NCBI GenBank assembly: GCA_018714665.1
Contig: DVNA01000173.1
Coordinates: 1 to 19,331 of the forward strand
DNA from: Candidatus Gallibacteroides avistercoris
GTDB lineage: Bacteria > Bacteroidota > Bacteroidia > Bacteroidales > CHK158-818
Direction: 5' to 3'
DNA: 19,331 nt
Part shown: positions 6,578 through 13,592 of the stretch, in pieces
Numbering within the stretch: position 1 is the first letter of the stretch
How the letters are laid out: the number at the start of each line of letters is the position of its first letter
Translations under genes and position numbers: made by a program
Notes under the pieces: generated by a model
The model's database searches: none
What the model was told of the DNA's origin: nothing
What the model saw: the letters and a program-made list of their open reading frames with translations, nothing else

Positions 6578-6841
6578 TTATTTCTTTTTGTTTTGCATAT
6601 GCTTTTGGTAACGGCTCATAAACTTGTCCACACGTCCTGCCGTATCGACCAATTTTTGTTTGCCGGTGTAGAACGGGTGTGATGAGCTGGTAATTTCCAA
6701 TTTTACCAACGGATAGGTAACTCCGTCTATTTCGATCGTTTCTTTTGCATTGATGGTGGAACGAGAGATGAAGATTTCTTCGTTCGACATGTCTTTGAAA
6801 ACTACGGGACGGTAATTTTCCGGATGGATTCCTTTTTTCAT
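6578..6841 (-). CDS. rpmE: 50S ribosomal protein L31, type B
   Basis: L31 (bL31) bridges the large subunit to the small-subunit head. The 87-residue product starts MKKGIHPENYRPVVFKD and has TSSSHPFYTGKQKLVDTAGRVDKF, the L31 signature. It contains no cysteine, so it is the zinc-free type B (YkgM-like) form. In Bacteroidales this form is the usual L31, so the lack of the zinc motif is normal here. It is a single-gene unit with its own promoter (6914-6943) and shares a terminator with yqgE. Confidence 0.95.
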   Translation of the reverse strand: MKKGIHPENYRPVVFKDMSNEEIFISRSTINAKETIEIDGVTYPLVKLEITSSSHPFYTGKQKLVDTAGRVDKFMSRYQKHMQNKKK

Positions 6842-6913
6842 CGCTATATATCTTTTAATTGTTATTCATTTCTAACGCGTTGGTGGCGCGTGTTTTTTCT
6901 TTGTAATGGCGTG

Positions 6914-6943
6914 CAAATTTAGTGATAAGTTTTTATATACAAA
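6914..6943 (-). promoter_or_regulatory. Promoter of rpmE
   Basis: On the minus strand TTTG (6940-6943), 18 bases, then TAAATTTG (6914-6921), a full -7 match. The spacing equals that of the rplM promoter. The leader is about 65 bases and contains a short hairpin, ACGCG/CGCGT (6875-6891). Confidence 0.8.
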
Positions 6944-7067
6944 ACTTTTATTGCAGTTTAATCGAAAAAAATGACGAAAGGTTCTCTGAAAGGGGTGTTT
7001 TGGAGTTGGCAGGAAGGGTACTGTTGCCTTTTGTCCGGTGGATGCCGGCAGATTGTGCAAAGAGTTT

Positions 7068-7505
7068 TTATCGTGCCTGAGAGAGAGGGGCTTTCCATAT
7101 TTTTTCTCCGTTGAGCAGGATTTCTCGGATGTATCGGTTGGGCGTGATGTGTAAATCGCCTGAATCTATTAAGGAGACACCTTGGCTCTCTTTCGGCTGT
7201 ATGGGGCGGATTTGAAGCGTGTCGTCTTGTATGTGAAGTTCGGGTGAGCATGGGCATCCTTGGTAAAGGTGGTATATCCGGATGGAATCGTTGGGGAAGA
7301 TGTAGGCCGAGATGTCGATTTGTTCGGGGCGTAACCTCTCGTTTTCGATGTTTAGAATCGAAACGGGGAGGGTTACCCGGGCAACGGTGGAGCATTGTAT
7401 CTCGATCTCCTGCCTGTTTTGTTTGACAACAACGGTATAGGCTGCCAGCAAGCACAAGGACAGCCATACGAACAGGGTGCTTTTTTTTATTTTTATCGTT
7501 TTCAT
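7068..7505 (-). CDS. Small membrane-anchored protein of the ABC/GntR operon
   Basis: I do not recognise a family. From the ATG at 7505 the protein has 145 residues. It has a basic N-terminus (MKTIKIKKS), one hydrophobic span (about 9-25), then a soluble region expected on the periplasmic side. That region contains a CPC pair in YQGCPCSPEL near residue 84 and ends in a polar tail. A longer reading from 7592 is possible but would overlap the previous gene and add a Pro/Arg-rich stretch, so I reject it. It is the last gene of the five-gene operon, 23 bases after the second permease. No good terminator follows. It may be an accessory or sensor subunit of the transporter; that is inference from position only. 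Confidence 0.6.
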   Translation of the reverse strand: MKTIKIKKSTLFVWLSLCLLAAYTVVVKQNRQEIEIQCSTVARVTLPVSILNIENERLRPEQIDISAYIFPNDSIRIYHLYQGCPCSPELHIQDDTLQIRPIQPKESQGVSLIDSGDLHITPNRYIREILLNGEKIWKAPLSQAR

Positions 7506-7528
7506 TATATGGCAAAGGGTTGGGTTAG

Positions 7529-8326
7529 TTAGTAAATCTCTTTTTCTTGTAGGGCGAAATATGCGGCTACCAGGACGGTCAGGCAAAAGCATCCTGCCAG
7601 TAATAAGGAGCCGGTGGTGGGAGATTCGGCGGCGCGGCAGACGATGGGTGTCGCATCTTGGAACAGGAGGTGCTCCGTGTCTATGGAGGTGCTTGTCGTC
7701 TGTACCGTTTCTTTTGTACTGCCGACTGGGATTAGAAAAGCAATGACGAGGATGCCGATGATGAATGTCTGCAATAGGCGGTTGTCTTTCTTCCCTGATT
7801 GGAGGGCAATGATGATGGTGGGAATGAAAAGGAATAACAGGTAGGAAGTCCCGGTTAATGTCTTGATTTGTTCCCTAAACCAGCAGATCGGGTTGAGTGT
7901 GTAAACGGAGGGGAGAAGGGAGTGCTGCCAGATGTCGGGATCGGTGGGTTGCGGTATTTGCAGCAGGTTGGCGAACAGGAGGTTGTATGTCGTATTCAGC
8001 AGGATAAATAATGCGAGGTATGCAGTCAATGCGATGAGTTGCGACAACAGGATGGCAGAAAATTTTTCGAACGTGGTGGCCGGGAGCAGGGTGTATTCAC
8101 GTGAAGAGTTTCTCATGTAGTGTACTAATGCCAGAAAATAGAGCGCGACGTTGAGGAATAGTCCGAACAGGAATACGAACTGTTGTATGTGGTTTGCCGG
8201 AAGGTTGATCAAGACCAGTCCGACGAAAGCTACGTGGAAGCAAAGGTAAGATACGAGGTGGTGCTGTTGTGTTGCCCAGAGGTTGCGCAACAGCCATCCG
8301 ATTCTTTGTATGCTGAATGTATTCAT
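7529..8326 (-). CDS. ABC-2-like transporter permease (second permease of the operon)
   Basis: A 265-residue inner-membrane protein with about six hydrophobic spans (near residues 25-42, 47-67, 90-115, 160-177, 187-203 and 240-260). The segment YTLLPATTFEKFSAILL near residue 80 matches FTLPANTSERLCAMLM in the other permease of this operon. The two are therefore related subunits, probably a heterodimeric channel for the ATPase encoded first. The motif type is that of ABC-2-like exporters that sit beside GntR regulators. It starts 64 bases after the GntR gene. The substrate cannot be told from the sequence. Confidence 0.75.
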   Translation of the reverse strand: MNTFSIQRIGWLLRNLWATQQHHLVSYLCFHVAFVGLVLINLPANHIQQFVFLFGLFLNVALYFLALVHYMRNSSREYTLLPATTFEKFSAILLSQLIALTAYLALFILLNTTYNLLFANLLQIPQPTDPDIWQHSLLPSVYTLNPICWFREQIKTLTGTSYLLFLFIPTIIIALQSGKKDNRLLQTFIIGILVIAFLIPVGSTKETVQTTSTSIDTEHLLFQDATPIVCRAAESPTTGSLLLAGCFCLTVLVAAYFALQEKEIY

Positions 8327-8390
8327 CTTGTTTGTCGTTTGCAGAGGTGATGGAATGGGTTTATTGTATCTGAGGCTTCTTTGTATTTAT

Positions 8391-8771
8391 TTAGGTTGCC
8401 GGGTCTTTTTGCCGGGATAGAAATTGGGTGTATTGGGTTGCTATTTCGGTTATGTCAATCCCTAACAGTTGCATCTCTTTGAACATGGAGGGTAGGATTT
8501 CATCGATAAACTGTTGCTTTTTGAGCTGGTGTATTTGTGTCAGGGCATTGTCGGCAATGAAATAGCCGATGCCTCGCTTGTTGTAGATGATGCCGCTGTT
8601 TTGCAACCGTTCGTATGCCCGCATGACGGTGTTGGGGTTTACTTCGAGCTGTACGGCCAGTTCGCGCACCGAAGGGATGCGACATCCGGGGGAGAAAATC
8701 CCTTGCAGGGCTTGCGTGCAGATGTAGTCGGCTATCTGTATGAAGATGGGTTGTGTGTTGTTGAAGTCCAT
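8391..8771 (-). CDS. YtrA-type GntR transcriptional regulator
   Basis: A 126-residue protein with an N-terminal winged helix-turn-helix of the GntR family (residues about 8-72). Visible hallmarks are PIFIQIADYICTQALQG, GCRIPSVRELAVQLEVNPNTVMRAYERL and the wing GIIYNKRGIGYFIA. Only about 50 residues follow, too few for a ligand-binding domain. This is the hallmark of the YtrA subfamily, whose members usually repress adjacent ABC transporter operons. It sits inside the transporter operon, 10 bases after the first permease, and a 24-base palindrome covers the operon's start site. I infer that it represses its own operon and is released by an unknown signal, often cell-envelope stress in related systems. 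Confidence 0.9.
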   Translation of the reverse strand: MDFNNTQPIFIQIADYICTQALQGIFSPGCRIPSVRELAVQLEVNPNTVMRAYERLQNSGIIYNKRGIGYFIADNALTQIHQLKKQQFIDEILPSMFKEMQLLGIDITEIATQYTQFLSRQKDPAT

Positions 8772-8781
8772 ATTCGCAAAC

Positions 8782-9561
8782 TTAGTCTATTTGTTTGTTT
8801 TTTAGCTTGTAGAATAATCTCCCGACAATACCCGCAAGAAGCAGGACGTAAAGCCAGGGCGATAGGAGTATGGCTTGCCAGGGTGCCGGATCGATTCCTT
8901 TGTACAGGGACTTGATGAAGAAACCGAAGATGACGGCAGAGAAGCTGTAAAACAGGATAAATAGAGATATCATCCAGCCGTGTTTCCGAGTTATGACGGT
9001 ACAAAGGAGGGAAGAAAGGATGCAGAACGAAAGCAACAGGAGGAACATGGCCGGTACTGAGACGGCGGAATGAGAGGTATCCATAAGCAACGGAAATGGA
9101 TTGAACAGGTACATTCCCCCGATACGGAGACAGTAGTCCGTTGCGACGTCGGTTGGTGTGAACCACGTTGTGTGGAAGATGCCTTCCAAAAGGGTATTGG
9201 CTGAAAATAACAGGATGAAACCGATGTAACAGCTGGCTACGCTGATGAGGAAATAAACGACAAGTAGCATCAACATGGCACATAGCCGTTCGCTGGTATT
9301 TGCCGGTAGGGTGAAGAGGTTGGTCCCGTTCTGGTAAATGGCAATCCGTATCAGCTCTAAGCCGGAGCCTTGTATGATGACGATGGTGGAGACAAGGGCC
9401 AGAATCTGGGATCGTATGAGATTGTCCATGGGAGAGATGAGCATGAAACTGCCTGTCATAAACAGGGCAAGAATGGGTATCATGAAGAACCGGGAGGGGG
9501 AGGAACCCTGTATGCAGCGGTATAAATGAAAGGTACGGGTGAGGCTGAATGGCGTTTCCAT
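8782..9561 (-). CDS. ABC-2-like transporter permease (first permease of the operon)
   Basis: A 259-residue inner-membrane protein with about six hydrophobic spans (near residues 27-43, 50-67, 92-120, 166-190, 195-215 and 225-245) and a basic C-terminal tail, KLKNKQID. It shares the FTLPANTSER-type motif with the second permease. It begins 12 bases after the ATPase gene and ends 10 bases before the regulator, so the three are tightly coupled. It is probably the membrane partner of the ATPase. Export rather than import is likely, since no binding protein is encoded nearby; that is inference. Confidence 0.75.
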   Translation of the reverse strand: METPFSLTRTFHLYRCIQGSSPSRFFMIPILALFMTGSFMLISPMDNLIRSQILALVSTIVIIQGSGLELIRIAIYQNGTNLFTLPANTSERLCAMLMLLVVYFLISVASCYIGFILLFSANTLLEGIFHTTWFTPTDVATDYCLRIGGMYLFNPFPLLMDTSHSAVSVPAMFLLLLSFCILSSLLCTVITRKHGWMISLFILFYSFSAVIFGFFIKSLYKGIDPAPWQAILLSPWLYVLLLAGIVGRLFYKLKNKQID

Positions 9562-9573
9562 AAAGAGATGTGT

Positions 9574-10407
9574 TTATTGTTGACGATTCTTTAAGATGGA
9601 TGCTATTGGTGTTTGCCGGCAGATAATGGCATTGAACAGCAATTCGAGATCGACGGGGGTCTCTTCGCCGGTTGTGTTCTCTGTGATGCCGATTGTTCCC
9701 GCCAGGGAGGGCTGGCTGTACAGGGAAGTCTCCTGCGGCGATATTTTCCGGAAAGAGAGCTTTCGGGTGATGTCGGCCAGGGTGGCGTTCAGGATGATTT
9801 GTTGTTTGTCGAGTATGAGGACGGCATCTATTAAACTCTCCAAATCGCGCACCTGGTGGGTGGATATGATAACGGTCCTCTCTTCTTGCATGAGCGATGC
9901 CAATAGTTGGCGGAATACGCTTTTTGAGGGGATGTCCAATCCGTTGGTGGGTTCGTCCAGCAGGAGAATGGGGGTGTTTACTCCGAAGGCCAGCGCGATG
10001 GCCGCTTTCTTGCGTTGCCCGAGCGAGAGCGATTTGAGTTCGTCTTCGGGTGATATGCCGAATGCTTGCAGGGTACGGTTGCATATAGCCGGGTCGAACG
10101 TGTTGTAAAACGGGGCGTACATCTGTATATATGTTTTTACTTTGACCGACGGCAGAACGGGCTCTTCGGGCAGAAAGTAAAAGGAGCGTAAGAACGAAAG
10201 TGTCCTTTTTCGCGACTCTTGTCCGTTTACCCGGCAGGCTCCACTGTCGGGGAAGAGCAGTCCGCTGATCAATTTAAGCAGGGTGGTCTTTCCTTCGCCG
10301 TTTTTTCCTAACAACCCGTAAATGTATCCCGGTTGGATGGTTGTGCTTATCTGTTTGAGTACGCTCTTTTTTTTGAATGAGCGTGTGATGTTTTCTATCT
10401 GTATCAT
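9574..10407 (-). CDS. ABC transporter ATP-binding protein
   Basis: The ATPase subunit of the operon's transporter. From the ATG at 10407 it has 277 residues. It shows Walker A GKNGEGKTT (about 33-41), a Q-loop region near FYFLPEEPVLP, the signature as LSLGQRKK, Walker B ILLLDEPTNGLD, and H-loop STHQVRD. I choose the start MIQIENITRSF because it is where ABC domains usually begin; an upstream in-frame ATG at 10437 would lie inside the operator. The last roughly 80 residues are a less conserved tail. The LSLGQ variant keeps the key Ser and Gln. It is the first gene of the operon, so the regulator is encoded third rather than first as in many ytr-type operons. Confidence 0.92.
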   Translation of the reverse strand: MIQIENITRSFKKKSVLKQISTTIQPGYIYGLLGKNGEGKTTLLKLISGLLFPDSGACRVNGQESRKRTLSFLRSFYFLPEEPVLPSVKVKTYIQMYAPFYNTFDPAICNRTLQAFGISPEDELKSLSLGQRKKAAIALAFGVNTPILLLDEPTNGLDIPSKSVFRQLLASLMQEERTVIISTHQVRDLESLIDAVLILDKQQIILNATLADITRKLSFRKISPQETSLYSQPSLAGTIGITENTTGEETPVDLELLFNAIICRQTPIASILKNRQQ

Positions 10408-10414
10408 GCTTATT

Positions 10415-10438
10415 AGTGTATTAGTGAAATAGTACACT
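10415..10438. promoter_or_regulatory. 24-base palindromic operator, probable GntR binding site
   Basis: The halves AGTGTA and TACACT flank a 12-base centre that is itself partly symmetric. In all, 9 of 12 base pairs are mirror-symmetric. It begins 1 base downstream of the -7 box and ends 7 bases before the ATPase start codon, so it covers the expected transcription start. A bound regulator would block initiation. The match to the operon's own YtrA-type regulator is inferred from position and symmetry. Confidence 0.7.
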
Positions 10439-10439
10439 G

Positions 10440-10470
10440 CAAATGTATGACATTTTTTTTATTCTGCAAA
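10440..10470 (-). promoter_or_regulatory. Promoter of the ABC/GntR operon
   Basis: On the minus strand TTTG (10467-10470), 19 bases, then TACATTTG (10440-10447), a full -7 match. The expected start falls inside the 24-base palindrome, giving a leader of only about 25 bases. Confidence 0.82.
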
Positions 10471-10586
10471 TGTTTCTTCTCTTTTTTAGGGGGATAAAAT
10501 GAGAAATATATGTTATGGGTTCTTTTCCAGTTAGATGGGCTTCTGGATTTTACGGTTTGAGGGAGGAAGTCGGGGTTTGCTAAATG

Positions 10587-10614
10587 AAAATAACGGAGAA
10601 TGCGGTTATTTTTT
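10587..10614 (+). other. Terminator-like hairpin in the operon-transketolase gap
   Basis: AAAATAAC pairs with GTTATTTT around a 10-base loop, followed by further Ts. It resembles a weak plus-strand terminator, but no plus-strand gene lies upstream within the 243-base gap. The rest of the gap (10471-10648) shows nothing I can name. Confidence 0.35.
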
Positions 10615-10648
10615 AGGATGAGATTGCCGAGTTACGGGTTGAAATTTT

Positions 10649-10656
10649 TACCTTTG
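10649..10656 (+). promoter_or_regulatory. -7 box of the transketolase promoter
   Basis: TACCTTTG is a full -7 match, 24 bases before the ATG. A good TTTG element at 18-20 bases upstream is not present, so only the -7 box is supported. Confidence 0.6.
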
Positions 10657-10680
10657 TAAAAAATTTTTATCTTCTATCAG

Positions 10681-12717
10681 ATGAACGACATATCTTCTTT
10701 GAACAGAGCAGCCGATAACATCCGTATTTTATCGGCATCGATGGTTGAAAAAGCCAAATCAGGACATCCGGGCGGAGCCATGGGTGGTGCAGATTTTATA
10801 AATACACTGTTTGCGGAGTATCTGGTGTACGATCCGCAAGATCCGTTGTGGATAAATCGTGACCGTTTCTTCCTGGATCCGGGGCATATGTCGCCGATGC
10901 TTTATTCTGTATTGGCTTTGGCTGGAAGGTTTTCGTTGGAAGAGTTGAAAAGTTTTCGTCAGTGGGGCAGTGTAACGCCCGGACATCCCGAAGTGAACCA
11001 GGCAAGAGGGATAGAAAATACCTCGGGGCCTTTGGGACAGGGACATGCAATGGGGGCGGGAGCTGCTATTGCGGAGCGTTTTTTGTGTGCCCGTTTTGGC
11101 GAATGGATGAGCCATAAGACCTATGCCTTTATTTCGGACGGAGGTATTCAGGAGGAAATTTCGCAAGGTGTAGGCCGTATTGCCGGCTATCTGGGATTGC
11201 ACAACTTTATCATGTTTTTTGACAGTAACGATGTGCAGTTGTCTACCGATACGGATGCCGTTACCTCGGAAGATACGGCCAAGAAATATGAGTCGTGGGG
11301 CTGGCGTGTGATGACCATAGACGGTAACGATGTGGCTCAGATTCGGAAAGCGCTGGACGCTGCGATTGAAGAAAAGGAACGTCCTACGTTGATTATCGGG
11401 AAAACGGTTATGGGAAAAGGATGCCTTACGTCCGACAACCGTTCGTTCGAGGGAATGTGTTCTACCCATGGACAACCGTTGAGTGCGGCAGGTGTTTCGG
11501 TAGAAAATACCATTAAGAATTTGGGCGGAAATCCGGAAGATCCGTTTGAGATTTTTGAAGAAACGAAAAAGATATATGCCGACCGTGCCGAAGCCCTGAA
11601 AAAGATTGTGGCGGAAAGACGGGCGGAACAGACTCGTTGGGAAAAGGAAAATCCAGAACAGGCACAGTTGCTGAAAAAATATTTTTCAGGTGAGGTTCCC
11701 GATGTAGATTATGCTTCGATTTCAGTGAAAGCAGATCAGGCTACCCGCACGGCATCGTCTGCCGTATTGGGCGTTTTTGCCAAAGAGGTGGGTAATATGA
11801 TTGTCTCTTCTGCCGATTTGGCCAACTCGGACAAGACGGATGGCTTTTTGAAAGGCGGGAGCAGAGCTTTTGCCAAAGATGATTTCGGTGGCGGATTTTT
11901 ACACGCGGGAGTATCGGAATTGACTATGGCGGCTATTATAAATGGGATAGCTTTGCACGGGGGGGTAACGGCTGCTTGCGGAACGTTTTTTGTCTTCTCC
12001 GATTATATAAAGCCGGCGGCCCGTATGGCAGCCTTGATGCAACTTCCTGTAAAATATGTATGGACGCACGATGCTTTCCGTGTGGGAGAGGATGGGCCTA
12101 CGCATCAGCCTATTGAACAGGAGGCTCAGATACGCCTGCTTGAACAGGTGAAAAATCATGCAGGCAAGAACAGTATGTTGGTGCTTCGTCCTGCGGATAG
12201 CGCAGAAACCGTTGTTGCCTGGAAAATGGCGATGGAAAATAGGGATACCCCTACTGCATTGATTCTTTCGCGGCAGAATATAAAAGATTTACCCTCAGTA
12301 TCGGGTAATCGTTATCAGGATGCGTTGCAAGCCCAACGGGGAGCTTACGTGGTGATGAAGGACGATGATCCCGATGTGATTTTAGTAGCTAACGGGTCGG
12401 AGGTCTCTACGTTGGTGGCAGCAGCTCCGTTGCTGAAAGAGGCTGGTATTCGGGTACAAATAGTGTCGGCTCCTTCCGAAGGGTTGTTTTTCAATCAGCC
12501 GGAAAGTTATCGGGAACAGGTGATACCTTTGGACAAGCCGGTATTTGGTTTGACGGCTGGGTTACCTTCAACGCTTTATCGTTTAGTAGGACGTAATGGG
12601 GTAGTATTTGGATTGGATCATTTCGGGTATTCGGCCCCTTATCAGGTGTTGGATGAGAAATTCGGTTTTACGGCCGAGAATGTTTGTGTCCAGGTAAAGG
12701 CGTTGTTGAAAAAATAA
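10681..12717 (+). CDS. tkt: Transketolase
   Basis: Transketolase moves two-carbon ketol units between sugar phosphates in the non-oxidative pentose phosphate pathway, using thiamine diphosphate and a divalent metal. The 678-residue protein has normal length. Conserved elements are KSGHPGG (H29), DPGHMS (H69), PGHPEV (H102), GPLGQG (117-121), ISDGGIQEE (D153) and FDSNDVQLS (N183). The pyrimidine domain has VSELTMAAI (E413), the catalytic glutamate that activates the cofactor, and GEDGPTHQPIEQ (H475). The thiamine motif reads SDG rather than the common GDG, while the metal-binding Asp and Asn remain. It is a single-gene unit with its own -7 box and terminator. Confidence 0.96.
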   Translation: MNDISSLNRAADNIRILSASMVEKAKSGHPGGAMGGADFINTLFAEYLVYDPQDPLWINRDRFFLDPGHMSPMLYSVLALAGRFSLEELKSFRQWGSVTPGHPEVNQARGIENTSGPLGQGHAMGAGAAIAERFLCARFGEWMSHKTYAFISDGGIQEEISQGVGRIAGYLGLHNFIMFFDSNDVQLSTDTDAVTSEDTAKKYESWGWRVMTIDGNDVAQIRKALDAAIEEKERPTLIIGKTVMGKGCLTSDNRSFEGMCSTHGQPLSAAGVSVENTIKNLGGNPEDPFEIFEETKKIYADRAEALKKIVAERRAEQTRWEKENPEQAQLLKKYFSGEVPDVDYASISVKADQATRTASSAVLGVFAKEVGNMIVSSADLANSDKTDGFLKGGSRAFAKDDFGGGFLHAGVSELTMAAIINGIALHGGVTAACGTFFVFSDYIKPAARMAALMQLPVKYVWTHDAFRVGEDGPTHQPIEQEAQIRLLEQVKNHAGKNSMLVLRPADSAETVVAWKMAMENRDTPTALILSRQNIKDLPSVSGNRYQDALQAQRGAYVVMKDDDPDVILVANGSEVSTLVAAAPLLKEAGIRVQIVSAPSEGLFFNQPESYREQVIPLDKPVFGLTAGLPSTLYRLVGRNGVVFGLDHFGYSAPYQVLDEKFGFTAENVCVQVKALLKK

Positions 12718-12729
12718 TATTTTATATAT

Positions 12730-12766
12730 AAAAAAAGGAGTCAATTTTAATTGACTCCTTTTTTTT
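12730..12766 (+). terminator. Rho-independent terminator of transketolase
   Basis: AGGAGTCAATT pairs with AATTGACTCCT, extended by A/T runs to about 18 pairs with a tiny loop, and ends in a long T-run. It is 12 bases after the stop. The A-run on the other side would allow termination of minus-strand transcripts too. Confidence 0.9.
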
Positions 12767-12813
12767 GTCGCTTTGTATGGATGTTACGTCGTTCTTTATT
12801 GAAGCAGTACAAG

Positions 12814-12870
12814 ATACTGCGCCGAACTAAAAAGTTTTTGGTTCCGCTTTTTTCAAAAAGCGGAGAAAAG
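12814..12870. repeat. Interspersed paired-hairpin repeat, copy 3
   Basis: Third copy of the element at 461 and 561, in the same orientation, about 12 kb away. It has both palindromes intact: AACTAAAAA/TTTTTGGTT and CCGCTTTTT/AAAAAGCGG. It lies between two terminators in a convergent gap. Confidence 0.85.
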
Positions 12871-12888
12871 AATCCTGATAGTCGATTG

Positions 12889-12924
12889 AAAAAAAAGGAA
12901 TCGCTGATCACAAACAGCGATTCC
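12889..12924 (-). terminator. Rho-independent terminator of the exported-domain gene
   Basis: GGAATCGCTG pairs with CAGCGATTCC around an 8-base loop; on the minus strand a U-run of about 8 follows. It is 57 bases beyond the stop of the minus-strand gene at 12982. Confidence 0.88.
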
Positions 12925-12981
12925 TGTACGATAGATATGATGAGATGAGGGTAAATAGAGATTAGATTATTTGGTATATGC

Positions 12982-13377
12982 TTATTTATCGTCTTCATCT
13001 GCATAGATGGTGATCCCTTCCAACATGGTATCTTGTAAAGATAAGATGTTTTCGCCCATGTTGGCTATTTGTTGTTCAGGATATACCGTTATGGCTTTGT
13101 AGATGGGTTCAAACCCAACGTATGAGATACATACAACGTAATTACCGGCAGGGACGTCCGAGATGGAGAACGTTCCGTCTTGTCCGCTTAATACCAGTTT
13201 TTTTATGATTCTGCTTTGTCCATCCAGCAGTTGTATGGTAGCATCGGCAAGAATATCGCCCTCAGAGGTTTTAACGATTCCGTTAACGGTGGCTTCTGAT
13301 TTTAATGTCTGAGCAGACAGATTTATACTTAAACTCGGAAGCATAAATAAAGCGGAGAGAATAATAGTCTTAATCAT
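12982..13377 (-). CDS. Exported protein with a stand-alone carboxypeptidase-regulatory-like domain
   Basis: The 131-residue product has a cleavable signal peptide (MIKTIILSALFMLPSLSINLSAQ). One beta-sandwich domain of the carboxypeptidase D regulatory-like type follows, about residues 31-97: VNGIVKTSEGDILADATIQL, then DGTFSISDVPAGNYVVCISYVGFEP. This domain normally sits at the N-terminus of SusC/TonB-dependent receptors and other large outer-membrane or surface proteins. Here the chain stops after LSLQDTMLEGITIYADEDDK, a segment that resembles the linker leading to a TonB plug. No plug or barrel follows in any frame before the terminator. It may be a working small periplasmic protein or the remains of a receptor. 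It has its own terminator. Confidence 0.7.
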   Translation of the reverse strand: MIKTIILSALFMLPSLSINLSAQTLKSEATVNGIVKTSEGDILADATIQLLDGQSRIIKKLVLSGQDGTFSISDVPAGNYVVCISYVGFEPIYKAITVYPEQQIANMGENILSLQDTMLEGITIYADEDDK

Positions 13378-13551
13378 AGCTGTTTGTTTTAAAAATTCGA
13401 CAATGTATTTGTTTGCTTTTTGTATCGTTTTGACTCCTCTGGGGAGATTTGGTTTAACAGTACAGTATTAATTTAACATAAATAAATAATAAAAAAGACT
13501 TGGCTTTAAACAATGTGAGGCCAAAACAGGTACGTTTCAGCATTTTGTATG

Positions 13552-13559
13552 TATATTTG
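13552..13559 (+). promoter_or_regulatory. -7 box of the MsbA-like exporter promoter
   Basis: TATATTTG is a full match to TAnnTTTG, 33 bases before the ATG at 13593. The upstream TTTG element is not clear. Confidence 0.6.
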
Positions 13560-13592
13560 CACGTAAAATCTTTAAATAAACAATAACATTTT

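Noticed and set aside
6922..7067. Terminator for the ABC/GntR operon and a 62-residue frame in the same gap
   Set aside because: Only a 4-bp CCGG hairpin without a U-run could be found, and the frame overlaps the rpmE promoter and has no features.
7506..7592. Upstream extension of the small anchored protein to 7592
   Set aside because: It would overlap the second permease and add a Pro/Arg-rich stretch before a normal MKTIKIKKS membrane-anchor start.
8732..10084. 450-residue minus-strand open frame across the ABC operon
   Set aside because: It overlaps the ATPase, permease and regulator genes, which carry clear motifs. Its own sequence is rich in Arg, His and Pro, as expected of a shadow frame.
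10759..11475. 238-residue minus-strand frame opposite transketolase
   Set aside because: Antisense shadow of the conserved thiamine-binding region; rich in Arg/His/Thr without a motif.
12747..13004. Small open frames over the repeat at 12814 (FLVPLFSKSGEK on plus, FSPLFEKSGTKNF on minus)
   Set aside because: They are translations of the palindromic repeat and of terminator sequence, and the same peptide appears wherever the repeat lies.
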